64,000 bases of DNA from Kribbella sp. VKM Ac-2569 (GTDB taxonomy: Bacteria; Actinomycetota; Actinomycetes; Propionibacteriales; Kribbellaceae): NCBI RefSeq assembly GCF_004216905.1, contig NZ_SGXJ01000001.1, forward strand, positions 1,798,001 to 1,862,000. The letters run 5' to 3'. The notes below the pieces were generated by a model, which searched no databases, had not been told where the DNA came from, and saw only the letters and a program-made list of their open reading frames with translations. The first letter of the stretch is position 1, and every line of letters starts with the position of its first letter. The translations under genes and the position numbers were made by a program. This document shows, piece by piece, positions 42,432 to 50,850 of the stretch.

Positions 42432-42863
42432 TCAGCGGATCGGGACGATGGCGGCGGCCTCGGACGCGACGTCGGCCGTGCCCGGAAAGCCGGGCGGCTG
42501 GAACGGGAGGTCGGCGGTGGAGGTGAGCCGCACCGTCACCGTCGTACCCTCGACGTCCACGGACCAGTCGAGGTTGTCGAACCTGTTGCCCGCGGCAACG
42601 TCGTCGAGGTAGTCCGCGGTCAGCCGGCGCGCCTGATCGGGGTCGATCGCGGCGTTGCCGCCCGCACCGGGCTGGGCGTAGACCGCGGCGAGGCCGTTCG
42701 CGGCCGCGAGGACAGCGCCGTCCGCGGTGGCATCGAGGTCACGGCGGACCAGGAACGCCTTCGAGATATCGGTGACCACGACAACCATCAGCAGGATCAC
42801 CACGGTGAACCCGACGATCAGCACGGTCATCTGCCCCTCTTCGCCCCGCCTCCGCCGGGTCAT
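42432..42863 (-). CDS. TadG-like pilus assembly protein
   Basis: A 143-residue protein. After a basic start with GEEGQMTVLIVGF, one membrane helix (VILLMVVVVTDISKAF) is followed by DLDATADGAVLAAANGLA, the usual Tad-like/TadG segment. The rest is an extracellular domain. It is the last gene of the tad operon and overlaps the TadE-like gene upstream by four bases. It probably becomes a minor pilin or an anchoring component. Confidence 0.82.
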   Translation of the reverse strand: MTRRRRGEEGQMTVLIVGFTVVILLMVVVVTDISKAFLVRRDLDATADGAVLAAANGLAAVYAQPGAGGNAAIDPDQARRLTADYLDDVAAGNRFDNLDWSVDVEGTTVTVRLTSTADLPFQPPGFPGTADVASEAAAIVPIR

Positions 42864-43309
42864 CCGGTGCCCTTTGCTTGGCGGTAGTCACCGAATGCCT
42901 CGGTGTGCGAGGAGCTGATCCGGATCGCCGGCGGCTCACCGCCGAGCGCATCCGGGATCAGGGGCAACCGGACCTTGGTCTCCAGGGTGACCGTGACGGT
43001 CGAGCCCGGCTGCAGACAGGCCGGACTGCAACTGATCGTGAGCTCGTCCGAGCTGAGCTCCATCCCCTGGTCCTTCATCGCCAACTCCGCGGCGTCGAAC
43101 GCGCGCGCCCGTGCCTCGTCCTCGGACACCCCGTCCGGCACGATCACGAACGCCCGCCCGGCAGCGCGGGTCGCCGCGGTCGCGCCGTACGACGCTCGCT
43201 GTACGTCGAACACGCCGAGCATCATGTACACCAGCGGGACCATCAGCAGGATCGCCAACCAGGAGAACTCCACGACGGCGCTCCCGCGTTCGTCCCGGTG
43301 GCGCCTCAC
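42860..43309 (-). CDS. TadE-family pseudopilin
   Basis: A 149-residue protein. DERGSAVVEFSWLAILLMVPLVYMMLG is the diagnostic TadE segment (basic residues, G-S-A-V-V-E-F, then a hydrophobic helix). The prepilin peptidase would cut before it. The C-terminal half is extracellular with two Cys in SCSPAC. The GTG start at 43309 overlaps the previous stop (GTGA), so translation is coupled. It is expected to be a minor pilus component. Confidence 0.87.
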   Translation of the reverse strand: MRRHRDERGSAVVEFSWLAILLMVPLVYMMLGVFDVQRASYGATAATRAAGRAFVIVPDGVSEDEARARAFDAAELAMKDQGMELSSDELTISCSPACLQPGSTVTVTLETKVRLPLIPDALGGEPPAIRISSSHTEAFGDYRQAKGTG

Positions 43310-43692
43310 TCGCCTGTCTCCTTCACGGCATGTCCCTCGACGGTGAACGAGATCCCCGGTCCCCACAGCCCGAGCGGCGGCATGTGCGCGTGGACGGACA
43401 CCTCGACGCCGGGCTGCCCGTTGATGTCGGTCTCCTCCGCGGACACCGAGTCGATCAGCCCGTCCGTCACCACGCCGCTGATCAGCTCCCGGGTGCGTGC
43501 CGCACCGTCGGCCGGCGCCCGGTTGAGCACGGCCGCGTAGTGCGCACCTTCGGAGGCCGCGGCCGTCACCGTGTTGCGCACGTACAGGAACAGGCCCACC
43601 TGGAGGATGCCGAGGAACAACGGCACCAGGATCGTCGAGACCAGCACGAAGTCGACGACCGCCGACCCCCGCTCACCGCGCGCACGCATCAC
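43306..43692 (-). CDS. TadE-family pseudopilin
   Basis: A 128-residue protein with ERGSAVVDFVLVSTILVPLFLGILQVGLFL, the TadE motif (Asp replaces the common Glu) and membrane helix (residues 8-36). A soluble extracellular region follows. Start GTG at 43692 or ATG at 43689, overlapping the pilin-like gene by four bases. It is the first of two TadE-like genes in tandem, typical of Gram-positive tad loci. Confidence 0.87.
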   Translation of the reverse strand: MMRARGERGSAVVDFVLVSTILVPLFLGILQVGLFLYVRNTVTAAASEGAHYAAVLNRAPADGAARTRELISGVVTDGLIDSVSAEETDINGQPGVEVSVHAHMPPLGLWGPGISFTVEGHAVKETGE

Positions 43693-43886
43693 TTGTTGGA
43701 AACGGAGTCCAACGCGTTCTGCAGCATGTCAGCCAGTTGCTTGCCGGCCAGTTTCCAGATCGCGACGACCAGGCCGGCCGTCATCACGGTGATCAGCACC
43801 CAGCCGGGTACGTCGCCGCGCTCCGTCCGCGCCGGACGTGGCTTCAGCAGCAACGTCAGGAACAGCCTCGTCAGGTATAGGGACAT
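43689..43886 (-). CDS. Flp-type pilin-like small protein
   Basis: A 65-residue protein with ERGDVPGWVLITVMTAGLVVAIW: a charged stretch, then a Gly-containing hydrophobic helix, as in Flp and related actinobacterial pilins. The candidate processing site is just before the helix. The short C-terminal region is amphipathic. It lies between tadC and the TadE genes. It is probably the main subunit of the fibre, though the motif is weaker than in classical Flp proteins. Confidence 0.78.
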   Translation of the reverse strand: MSLYLTRLFLTLLLKPRPARTERGDVPGWVLITVMTAGLVVAIWKLAGKQLADMLQNALDSVSNK

Positions 43887-43900
43887 GACCTCTCCTCAGT

Positions 43901-44839
43901 TCATCCGGCGATCAGCCGGATTCCGACAGCGCCCGGGTAGAAGGCGAACGCGATGGTCACCGGAAGGACCAGGAAGACGACCGGGACCATCATCGCGACC
44001 TCGCGCCGGGCGCCGGACTCGATCAGTTCGCGGCGTCCGGCTTCCCGGATGTCACCGGCCTGCGCCCGCAGTACGTCGGCCAGCGGCGTGCCGCGCTCGA
44101 GCGCCACCGCCAGCCCGTCCGCGAAGCGCGAGAGTGCCAGCAACCCGGTGCGGTCCGCGAGCGCGTCGAGCGCGCGGACCAATGTCTCTCCCGCCCTGGT
44201 CTCCGCCAGGACGCGCTTCAGTTCGTTGGCCAGCTCACCCCGGGACGACCGCGCGACGCGGTCGAGGGCAGCGGCCGGACCTTCACCGGCTGCGACCGAC
44301 AACGCGAGCAGCTCGGCCACGGTCGGCAACTCGGCCAGCAGGCGCCGCTCACGCCGCCGTACCTGTGAGGTCAGATACGTGTCGCGACCGAGGATCGCGG
44401 TGATCCCGAGCACCAGACAGAACACCAGCAGCGCCACCGGGTCCCCGAGGCCGACCATGGCGGCGACGACCGAGATCACCAGACCGGCACCGAAGGCGAT
44501 CGCTCCCCAGAGCAACTGCTCGATCCGGAACTCCTCGACCGTCCGGTCCAGCCCGGCCCGCTGCAAGCGCCGGCGGATCGTGTTCGCGCCACCGAGGATC
44601 CGCTCCAGCCGTTGCGCCGCGGACCGCAGCGACGGACCGAACAACCGCAGGATCGCGTAGAACGGCGACCGCGAGTCGATCACGCCGACGAAGACGTCGG
44701 GCGCACCGAGGTCCCGCAGGTACGGCGAGATCCGCTCGTCCACCGTGGGTTTGCGCAGGAACGGCAACCGCAGTACGACGATGAGCAGCCCGGCGCCGAG
44801 CACCGCGCCGAGGAAACCGCCGAGCAGCATCGGGCTCAT
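43901..44839 (-). CDS. tadC: Type II secretion system F-domain protein, TadC-like
   Basis: A 312-residue inner-membrane platform protein. One N-terminal helix, two middle helices (LLWGAIAFGAGLVISVVA, DPVALLVFCLVLGITAIL) and a terminal one (VVFLVLPVTIAFAFYPG) flank a cytoplasmic T2SSF domain with ELPTVAELLALSVAAGEGPAAAL. It anchors the TadA motor. The ATG start overlaps tadB by four bases. Confidence 0.9.
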   Translation of the reverse strand: MSPMLLGGFLGAVLGAGLLIVVLRLPFLRKPTVDERISPYLRDLGAPDVFVGVIDSRSPFYAILRLFGPSLRSAAQRLERILGGANTIRRRLQRAGLDRTVEEFRIEQLLWGAIAFGAGLVISVVAAMVGLGDPVALLVFCLVLGITAILGRDTYLTSQVRRRERRLLAELPTVAELLALSVAAGEGPAAALDRVARSSRGELANELKRVLAETRAGETLVRALDALADRTGLLALSRFADGLAVALERGTPLADVLRAQAGDIREAGRRELIESGARREVAMMVPVVFLVLPVTIAFAFYPGAVGIRLIAG

Positions 44840-45696
44840 CGCAGCACCCGCTCAGGCTCGGGCAGCCGGCCGATCCGCAGCATCACCCGGTACGCGATCA
44901 CACAGATCACGGCGCCCACGGCAATGATCAGCGCGCCGACCGGCGAGTTGTACCGCTGGATGACGTCGCCCTGGAAGGACAGCAACAGCAGCACCAGCCA
45001 CGGCGCCGCGACCGCGACCCGTGCGCCGTTGACCGACCACGACTGCCGGGACTCGAGCTCGGACCGGGTCCGCGCGTCGTCGCGCAGGAACGACGACAGC
45101 GACCGCAGTAACCGGCCGAGGTCGCCACCACCGACCTCGCGCGCGATCCGCAGCGCTTCGACGACGCGGTCCCCGACCGGGTCGGCCAGCCGCGCCTTCA
45201 AGCGGTCCAGCGACTCGGCGAACCGGCCGGTCGAGGCGTAGTCCGCACCGAACCGCCGGAACGGCTCGCGCAACTGCAACGGCCCGCGCTCGCCCACCTG
45301 AGCCAGCGCCTCCGACAACGACAGCCCTGCGCGGACCGCCGAAGCGATGTTGTCCACCACGTCCGGCCACAGTTCGCGGAACTCGGCCAGCCGCTTCCGC
45401 GCCCGCGACCGCACCAGTGCGATCGGCAGCCAGCCGGCCATCAGCCCGAACACCACACCAATGGGCAGCGTCTTGGACACCGCGAACATCAGCAGGAACG
45501 CGACCAGGGCCATGATCACGCACGCGCCGATGAACGCACCCGGCGTCAAACCTTCGACCCCTGCACTCGCGAGCAGGTCCCGGCTCTTGCCGCGCAACCG
45601 CCCGTCCGAACCGGGCACGGCCTCGAGCGGCGCCACGAACGCCGCGATGATCAGCAGCAGGCCGACGCCGAAGAACAGCCCGATCACGAGCCCCAT
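44836..45696 (-). CDS. tadB: Type II secretion system F-domain protein, TadB-like
   Basis: A 286-residue platform protein. MGLVIGLFFGVGLLLIIAAFV is the first helix; the T2SSF domain shows ELWPDVVDNIASAVRAGLSLSEAL and GGGDLGRLLRSLSSFLRDD. Two terminal helices close the protein. ATG at 45696 shares a base with the tadA stop. TadB and TadC are related to each other and are thought to form a heteromeric platform. Confidence 0.9.
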   Translation of the reverse strand: MGLVIGLFFGVGLLLIIAAFVAPLEAVPGSDGRLRGKSRDLLASAGVEGLTPGAFIGACVIMALVAFLLMFAVSKTLPIGVVFGLMAGWLPIALVRSRARKRLAEFRELWPDVVDNIASAVRAGLSLSEALAQVGERGPLQLREPFRRFGADYASTGRFAESLDRLKARLADPVGDRVVEALRIAREVGGGDLGRLLRSLSSFLRDDARTRSELESRQSWSVNGARVAVAAPWLVLLLLSFQGDVIQRYNSPVGALIIAVGAVICVIAYRVMLRIGRLPEPERVLR

Positions 45697-46976
45697 CAGC
45701 TCGCCTGCCCGCGCGGCAACTCGGTGAGCAGCCCGGCCACGTTGTACCCGGCCTGCTGGAACCGCTCCGGATGCGGCAGTTGCCCCTCGGCGCGACGCAG
45801 GTACCCGTCGCGGGTACTGAACAGCGTCTCGGTCTCGATCGCCTGCTCCTCCAGCCGCCCGGTGACGGCAACGATCTCGCGCACCCGCCGGCGCCCGTCC
45901 GCCGCGATCCCGAGATGTACGACGATATCGACGCAGCCGGCCACCGTCGGCAGCACGAACCGGGAGCCGATGTTCTCGCCGGCCAGCAGCGGCAGCGTGC
46001 ACATCTTGGTCAGCGCCTCACGCGCCGAGTTCGCATGGATCGTGCACATGCCAGGGAGGCCGCTGTTCAGCGCGAGCAGCAGATCGAGGCATTCCTCGCC
46101 GCGCACCTCGCCGACGATCACCCGGGACGGCCGCATCCGCAGCGACTCCTTCACCAGGTCGCGCAGCCGCACCTCACCGGTGCCTTCGAGACCCGCCTGC
46201 CGGGTCTGCATCGACACCCAGTCGGGGATCGGCAGCTTGATCTCGAAGACCTCCTCGCAGCTGATCACCCGCTCGCTGCCGGGGATCGAACCGGCCAGCG
46301 CGTTCAGCATCGTGGTCTTGCCGGCCTGCGTACCGCCGGAGACCAGCACATTGAGGCCGACGGCAACGGACGCCTCCAGCACCGCCGCCGCGTGCGGCGT
46401 CAGCGAACCGAGCTGGACCAGGTCGGTCAGCCGGGTCGCGCGGACGGTGAACTTGCGGATGTTGATCGCCGCATACCGCTGAGTGATGCCGCCGAGGACG
46501 ATGTGGACGCGGCTTCCGTCCGGCAGCCGGGCGTCGGTGAACGGCTGCGAGACGTCGATCCGGCGGCCGGTGGTCTTCAGCATCCGCTCGACCAGGTCGC
46601 TGACCTCTTCCTCGGTCAGCACGGTGGTGGTCAGCTCGTGCCGGCCCTCGCGGGCGATGAAGACCCGGCTGGGCTCGTTGATCCAGATCTCCTCGACGGA
46701 CGGGTCGTCCAGGTAGCGCTGCAGCGGCCCGAAGCCCGCGACCCGGTCGTGAACCTCACGGCTGACCGCCTCCAGGTCGCCGATCGGCGGCACCACACCG
46801 CTCAGACTGCGCTCGTCGTACTCCCGGACGACGGTGGCGACGATCGAGTTCACCGCGCCCGGGTCGCGGAGCGGGTCGATGCCTTCGCGGCGCACCACGT
46901 CGCGCACCTGGGCGTCGATCAACTCGATGGCACCGTTCCAGCTCGAGCGGTGCGCGTCGAGCCTGTCCGCAGTCAT
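45696..46976 (-). CDS. tadA: Tad pilus assembly ATPase TadA (CpaF-like)
   Basis: A 426-residue secretion ATPase. Walker A SGGTQAGKTTML lies near residue 215, the Asp box in ISCEEVFEIKLP, Walker B in RVIVGEVRGEE, and the His box in GLPGMCTIHANS. The N-terminal third is the usual all-helical domain. It forms a hexamer that drives pilin assembly. ATG at 46976 has GGGGAG 4 bases upstream. It is the first gene of the tad operon. No TadZ/CpaE or prepilin peptidase gene is present here. Confidence 0.93.
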   Translation of the reverse strand: MTADRLDAHRSSWNGAIELIDAQVRDVVRREGIDPLRDPGAVNSIVATVVREYDERSLSGVVPPIGDLEAVSREVHDRVAGFGPLQRYLDDPSVEEIWINEPSRVFIAREGRHELTTTVLTEEEVSDLVERMLKTTGRRIDVSQPFTDARLPDGSRVHIVLGGITQRYAAINIRKFTVRATRLTDLVQLGSLTPHAAAVLEASVAVGLNVLVSGGTQAGKTTMLNALAGSIPGSERVISCEEVFEIKLPIPDWVSMQTRQAGLEGTGEVRLRDLVKESLRMRPSRVIVGEVRGEECLDLLLALNSGLPGMCTIHANSAREALTKMCTLPLLAGENIGSRFVLPTVAGCVDIVVHLGIAADGRRRVREIVAVTGRLEEQAIETETLFSTRDGYLRRAEGQLPHPERFQQAGYNVAGLLTELPRGQAS

Positions 46977-47143
46977 CGATCTCCCCGTGTGAGTCCCGTC
47001 TGGCGACCACGCTCGGTCACCATGCGGGACCATCCTTTCAACCGTGGGGCGTTCGGCGCCACCCGCGTCTGCTGCCCTGTGGACAACCGTGACACGCCGC
47101 AGGCTCACTCACCGTATCGATCAGGTCACGGCCGGGTCCAGAA

Positions 47144-47163
47144 AATTGCAGCTTGTTGCAATT
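47144..47163. promoter_or_regulatory. AT-rich palindrome upstream of the tad operon
   Basis: AATTGCA and TGCAATT are perfect 7-base inverted arms with a 6-base spacer, just past the GntR gene end and 168 bases before tadA. The low GC content in this genome argues for a protein-binding or promoter site. No -10/-35 pair could be set confidently. Confidence 0.45.
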
Positions 47164-47171
47164 CCGGCGTG

Positions 47172-47915
47172 TTAGCGGTGTACGAGCGTGTGCTCGAAGG
47201 AGTAGCGGCTGGCGCGGTACAGGTGGGAGCCGTACTCGACCGGCTGGCCGTGATCGTCGTACGTGATCCGCGTGGTCGCCAGCAGCGGTGAGCCAGGCTC
47301 CTCCGACAGCAGCTTCGCCTGCTCGGGTGTTGCCGGTATGGCGGAGATGGTCTGGTGCGCCACCTTCAGCCGGACCCCCTCAGCGCGCAGCAGCTGGTAG
47401 AGACCACGCTCGGCCAGTGTGGCCGGGTCGGTCTCCAGGATCTCCGGCGGCAGCCAGTTGCGCATCAGAGCGAGCGGTTCGCCGTCTGCCCGCCGCAGTC
47501 GCTCCAGCCGCAGTACACGGTCGCCCACCTCGCATTGCAGTGCAGTGGCAACCTCTGCGGTCGCAGGTGAGATTCCGAAGCGCAGTACGTCCGTTTCGGG
47601 CTTACGGTGCGCTGAGGTGAGGTCGTCGTACAGGCTGGTCAGTTCGAGCGAACGACGTACCTGTCCGGAGTTGCCGACTACCTGGGTGCCGACACCGCGT
47701 TTGCGGACCAGGAGGCCCTGGTCGACCAGACGGGCGATCGCCTGGCGGACGGTCGGCCGGCTCAGTCCGTAGGCCTCGGCCAGGTCCACCTCGTTGCTCA
47801 GCCGGGACCCGACGGGCAGTTCACCGCCCTGGATGGCCGCCTCCAGCTGCTGCGCCAGCTGCACGTGCAACGGCGTACGGCTGTTCCGATCGACCTGGAC
47901 CTGGACGGTACTCAT
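47172..47915 (-). CDS. GntR-family (HutC/UTRA type) transcriptional regulator
   Basis: A 247-residue protein. The winged helix occupies residues 12-75 (PLHVQLAQQLEAAIQGGELPVGSRL, then LAEAYGLSRPTVRQAIARLVDQGLL, in pieces). The UTRA domain follows, with RLRRADGEPLALMRNWLP and VEYGSHLYRASRYSFEHTL. HutC-type members sense sugar derivatives or histidine intermediates. ATG at 47915 was chosen over an upstream frame that lacks homology. It is divergent from an oxidoreductase gene, its likely target. Confidence 0.9.
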   Translation of the reverse strand: MSTVQVQVDRNSRTPLHVQLAQQLEAAIQGGELPVGSRLSNEVDLAEAYGLSRPTVRQAIARLVDQGLLVRKRGVGTQVVGNSGQVRRSLELTSLYDDLTSAHRKPETDVLRFGISPATAEVATALQCEVGDRVLRLERLRRADGEPLALMRNWLPPEILETDPATLAERGLYQLLRAEGVRLKVAHQTISAIPATPEQAKLLSEEPGSPLLATTRITYDDHGQPVEYGSHLYRASRYSFEHTLVHR

Positions 47916-48193
47916 GGGCTCATCCTGAAGGCTGGACCGGAATCCGTCGAGCCACCACCCGAATTTGATCAGACCCGCCTCCCGTAGCGGCGGACGCTGA
48001 ACACGGGCCCGACGCCGGGTGAACTTTGTGATCCCCACGGTCCGGATCGCGGTCACCGGGTTTGGAGCCGTGGTGTGGTGGGGCAGGATGACGGCTTGGT
48101 CTGCTCGGTGAGCCGTGTCGTGAGGAACCAAGGTTCGCCGCTCTCGAGGACCCGCCCCCCGCCGCCCTGATGGCTGTCAGCAAGGGAGAACGC

Positions 48194-49195
48194 ATGGAAC
48201 CGCTTCGCATCGGCATCCTCGGTGCCGCTCGGATCGCCGGCCGGGCCATCGTCGAGCCGGCCAAGCTGACCGGCGCGCGGCTGGTCGCGGTCGCCGCACG
48301 CGACACCGGCCGGGCCGAAGCCTTCGCCGCCGAACACGGCGTCGAGCGTGTCCATGCGTCGTACCAGCAACTGCTGGACGATCCCGAGATCGAAGCGATC
48401 TACAACCCACTGGCGAACGGGCTGCACGGGCCGTGGAACCTGCGGGCCCTTGCCGCAGGCAAGCATGTGCTGACCGAGAAACCGTCGACCAGCAACGCCA
48501 GCGAGGCTCTCGAGGTCCGGGACGCCGTCTATTCCTCCGGTCTCGTGTTCATGGAGGCGTTCCACTACGCGTACCACCCGGTGATGCGTCGGCTGCAGGA
48601 GCTGGTCTCCAAGGGCGAGCTCGGCGACCTGCAGACGGTCGAGGCGACGATGGTGATGCCCCCGCCGCCGGACGACGACCCACGCTGGTCGCTGCCTCTC
48701 GCCGGCGGTGCCGTGATGGACGTCGGCTGCTACGCGCTGCACGCGCAACGGATGTTCGCGCCGTACGCCGGTGGTGAGCCGAAGCTGATCAGCGCACGCG
48801 CCGGCGAGCGCAAGCGGCTGCCTGGCGTGGACGAGTGGCTGAACGCGGACCTGGAGTTCCCGAACGGCGCGACCGGTGTGGTGCGGACCAGTATGGCGGC
48901 CGAGAACGTCGAGTTCAGTCTCAAGGTCGTCGGCAGCCGTGGTGAGGCGTTCGCCCCGTTCTACGTGCTTCCGCAGAACGACGACCGGGTGATCGTGACG
49001 ACCAAGGAAGACACGTGGGTCGAGCACCTCGGCACGCGGACGTCGTACACGTACCAGCTGGAGGCGTTCGCCGGGGCGATCCGCAACGGCGCTCCGCTCC
49101 TCACCGACGCCGACGACGCACTGGCCACGATGGAGCTCATCGACGCCTGCTACGTCGCCGCAGGTATGGCCCCGCGACCGGTCTCCGCGATCTGA
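48194..49195 (+). CDS. Gfo/Idh/MocA-family oxidoreductase
   Basis: A 333-residue two-domain dehydrogenase. GILGAARIAGRAIV is the NAD(P)-binding turn, and EKPSTSN holds the catalytic Lys. The C-terminal beta-sheet domain has GGAVMDVGCYALHAQRMF. Members oxidise or reduce sugars, inositols and related compounds. The start was set at ATG 48194 because AAGGGAG lies before it. Its end overlaps the convergent amidotransferase-like gene by 46 bases. The GntR gene upstream probably regulates it. Confidence 0.88.
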   Translation: MEPLRIGILGAARIAGRAIVEPAKLTGARLVAVAARDTGRAEAFAAEHGVERVHASYQQLLDDPEIEAIYNPLANGLHGPWNLRALAAGKHVLTEKPSTSNASEALEVRDAVYSSGLVFMEAFHYAYHPVMRRLQELVSKGELGDLQTVEATMVMPPPPDDDPRWSLPLAGGAVMDVGCYALHAQRMFAPYAGGEPKLISARAGERKRLPGVDEWLNADLEFPNGATGVVRTSMAAENVEFSLKVVGSRGEAFAPFYVLPQNDDRVIVTTKEDTWVEHLGTRTSYTYQLEAFAGAIRNGAPLLTDADDALATMELIDACYVAAGMAPRPVSAI

Positions 49196-49893
49196 TCGCT
49201 GCGGCCGGCGACCGCGTGCGCGAACGCCTGGATGAACGGGTGTGGGCGTCTGCCGTCGCCGGCCAGCTCCGGCTGGAACAGGCTGGCCAGGTAGAACGGG
49301 TGTCCCGGCAGCTCCGCGATGCGCGGTTCACCTGCGTCGTCGTACCCGCTGAAGACCATGCCGTGCTCGCGCAGTAGGTCGAGTTTGCTGCTGTCCAGAC
49401 CGTAGGAGCAGTGGTACCGCTCCATAGAGCGCTCTACACCGAGTAACTCGGCCGCACGGGTTCCTGGTCGCACCTGTACTCCGCCCTCGTGTCCGTCGAG
49501 CGAACACTGCAACGGCACGATCAGGAGCTCGTCAGCGTCCGGCGTGCTCTCACCATGCTGTACGGCGGTTGCGCCGCAGACGTTGCGCGCGAACTCGAGC
49601 ATCGCGTGCTGGAACCCGCCACACGTACCGAGGAACGGGATCCCATGCTCGCGGGCGATCCGGACCGCGGTGACCGCACCGGCCTCGCTCCGGTAAGGAC
49701 TGCCCGGCAGCAGCCAGATCCCGTCGAAGCCTTCGAGCGCATCGTCCACGTCGTCGCTCGGGACCCAGTAGACGTCGAGGTCCAGGTGATCGCGCTCTTC
49801 GAGTTCCTTGAGCAGACCGGGTATGCGGGCGTGCGAACGGACGTGTGGTGAGCGGTCCCCGACCAGGGCGAGGCGTCCGGAGTAGGCGTTCAT
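49150..49893 (-). CDS. CTP-synthase-like glutamine amidotransferase domain protein
   Basis: A 247-residue class I GATase-fold protein related to the C-terminal domain of PyrG. GTCGGFQHAMLEF holds the nucleophile Cys. At the usual HPE site the sequence reads FQPEL, so the catalytic His is replaced by Gln. It has no synthetase domain. It may bind or hydrolyse a small amide by another route, or be inactive. ATG at 49893 follows the divergent LysR gene; a longer frame adds 17 residues. Overlap with the convergent oxidoreductase gene is 46 bases. Confidence 0.82.
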   Translation of the reverse strand: MNAYSGRLALVGDRSPHVRSHARIPGLLKELEERDHLDLDVYWVPSDDVDDALEGFDGIWLLPGSPYRSEAGAVTAVRIAREHGIPFLGTCGGFQHAMLEFARNVCGATAVQHGESTPDADELLIVPLQCSLDGHEGGVQVRPGTRAAELLGVERSMERYHCSYGLDSSKLDLLREHGMVFSGYDDAGEPRIAELPGHPFYLASLFQPELAGDGRRPHPFIQAFAHAVAGRSDQIAETGRGAIPAAT

Positions 49894-49962
49894 GGGTCCA
49901 TCCTCGGTCGCGGTGAGCATCAGCGCCAACGATGATCTCTGCATGGTCGATCAGCGATACTG

Positions 49963-50850
49963 ATGCACGTGGATCCTCATCTGCTGCGGACGTTCGTCAC
50001 CGTCGCCGAATGCGGATCGTTCTCCGCGGCCGCCTCGCGACTCGGCTACACCCAGTCCGCGGTGTCCCAGCACATCGCCACCCTGGAGAGCGACCTCGGT
50101 ACGCCGTTGCTCCGCCGACGACCCGTCGTACCGACACCAGCGGGCGAGCGCCTGCTCGAACACGCCGGTCCGATCCTGCTCCGGCTGGACGCGGCCCGCG
50201 CCGACGTACGCCGTACCGTCGCGGACCCGCCCAGCACCCTCACGCTCGCCGCGTCTCCCCTGGCTGCCCGGTCACTCGCGACGGCGTTGGCCGAGGTACG
50301 GCGTACCTACCCCGGCACCGAGACCTCGCTGACTGTCTGCGGGCGCGATCAGGTCGTCGCGGGTATCGCCGCCGGCACCTTCACGCTCGGTCTCGTGGAC
50401 GGCATCGCCACCCCTAGCGACCCCCTCAACCTGACCAACGCCGTACAGCTCCGCACGACCTCGGTAGCCCACGACAGCCTGGTCGTAGCCCTCCCCACAA
50501 CCCACCCGCTGGCCCGGCCTGGTCGTGGTCTCTCGCTGAGCGATCTGGCAGACGCGCGGTGGATCGACGCCCCCGACCTCGCCGCTCCACTGGCGACGTT
50601 GCGCGCCGCCGCCGGCTCCGACGCGCTACGCCCGGCCTTCACCTACAACGGCACCGACCTCCACACGCTCCTCACCCTGATCGACTCCGGCCACGGCCTA
50701 GCGGTACTCCCGCGCTCAGCGCTCACACCGAACGTCGCAGCCGTCCCACTCACCACGCCACGCCTCGTCCACCGCACCGAGCTCCTGCACGGCCACCTTT
50801 CCGACCCAGCAGCCGAAGCCGTGGCCACTGCCCTGTCAGACCACGAGTAG
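49963..50850 (+). CDS. LysR-family transcriptional regulator
   Basis: A 295-residue regulator. Helix-turn-helix in residues 5-60 (LLRTFVTVAECGSFSAAASRLG and YTQSAVSQHIATLE, in parts), then an effector domain from about 90. ATG at 49963 is preferred; GTG at 49969 is possible. It is divergent from the amidotransferase-like gene, which it may control. Its 3' end overlaps the convergent kinase-fold gene by 15 bases. Confidence 0.9.
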   Translation: MHVDPHLLRTFVTVAECGSFSAAASRLGYTQSAVSQHIATLESDLGTPLLRRRPVVPTPAGERLLEHAGPILLRLDAARADVRRTVADPPSTLTLAASPLAARSLATALAEVRRTYPGTETSLTVCGRDQVVAGIAAGTFTLGLVDGIATPSDPLNLTNAVQLRTTSVAHDSLVVALPTTHPLARPGRGLSLSDLADARWIDAPDLAAPLATLRAAAGSDALRPAFTYNGTDLHTLLTLIDSGHGLAVLPRSALTPNVAAVPLTTPRLVHRTELLHGHLSDPAAEAVATALSDHE

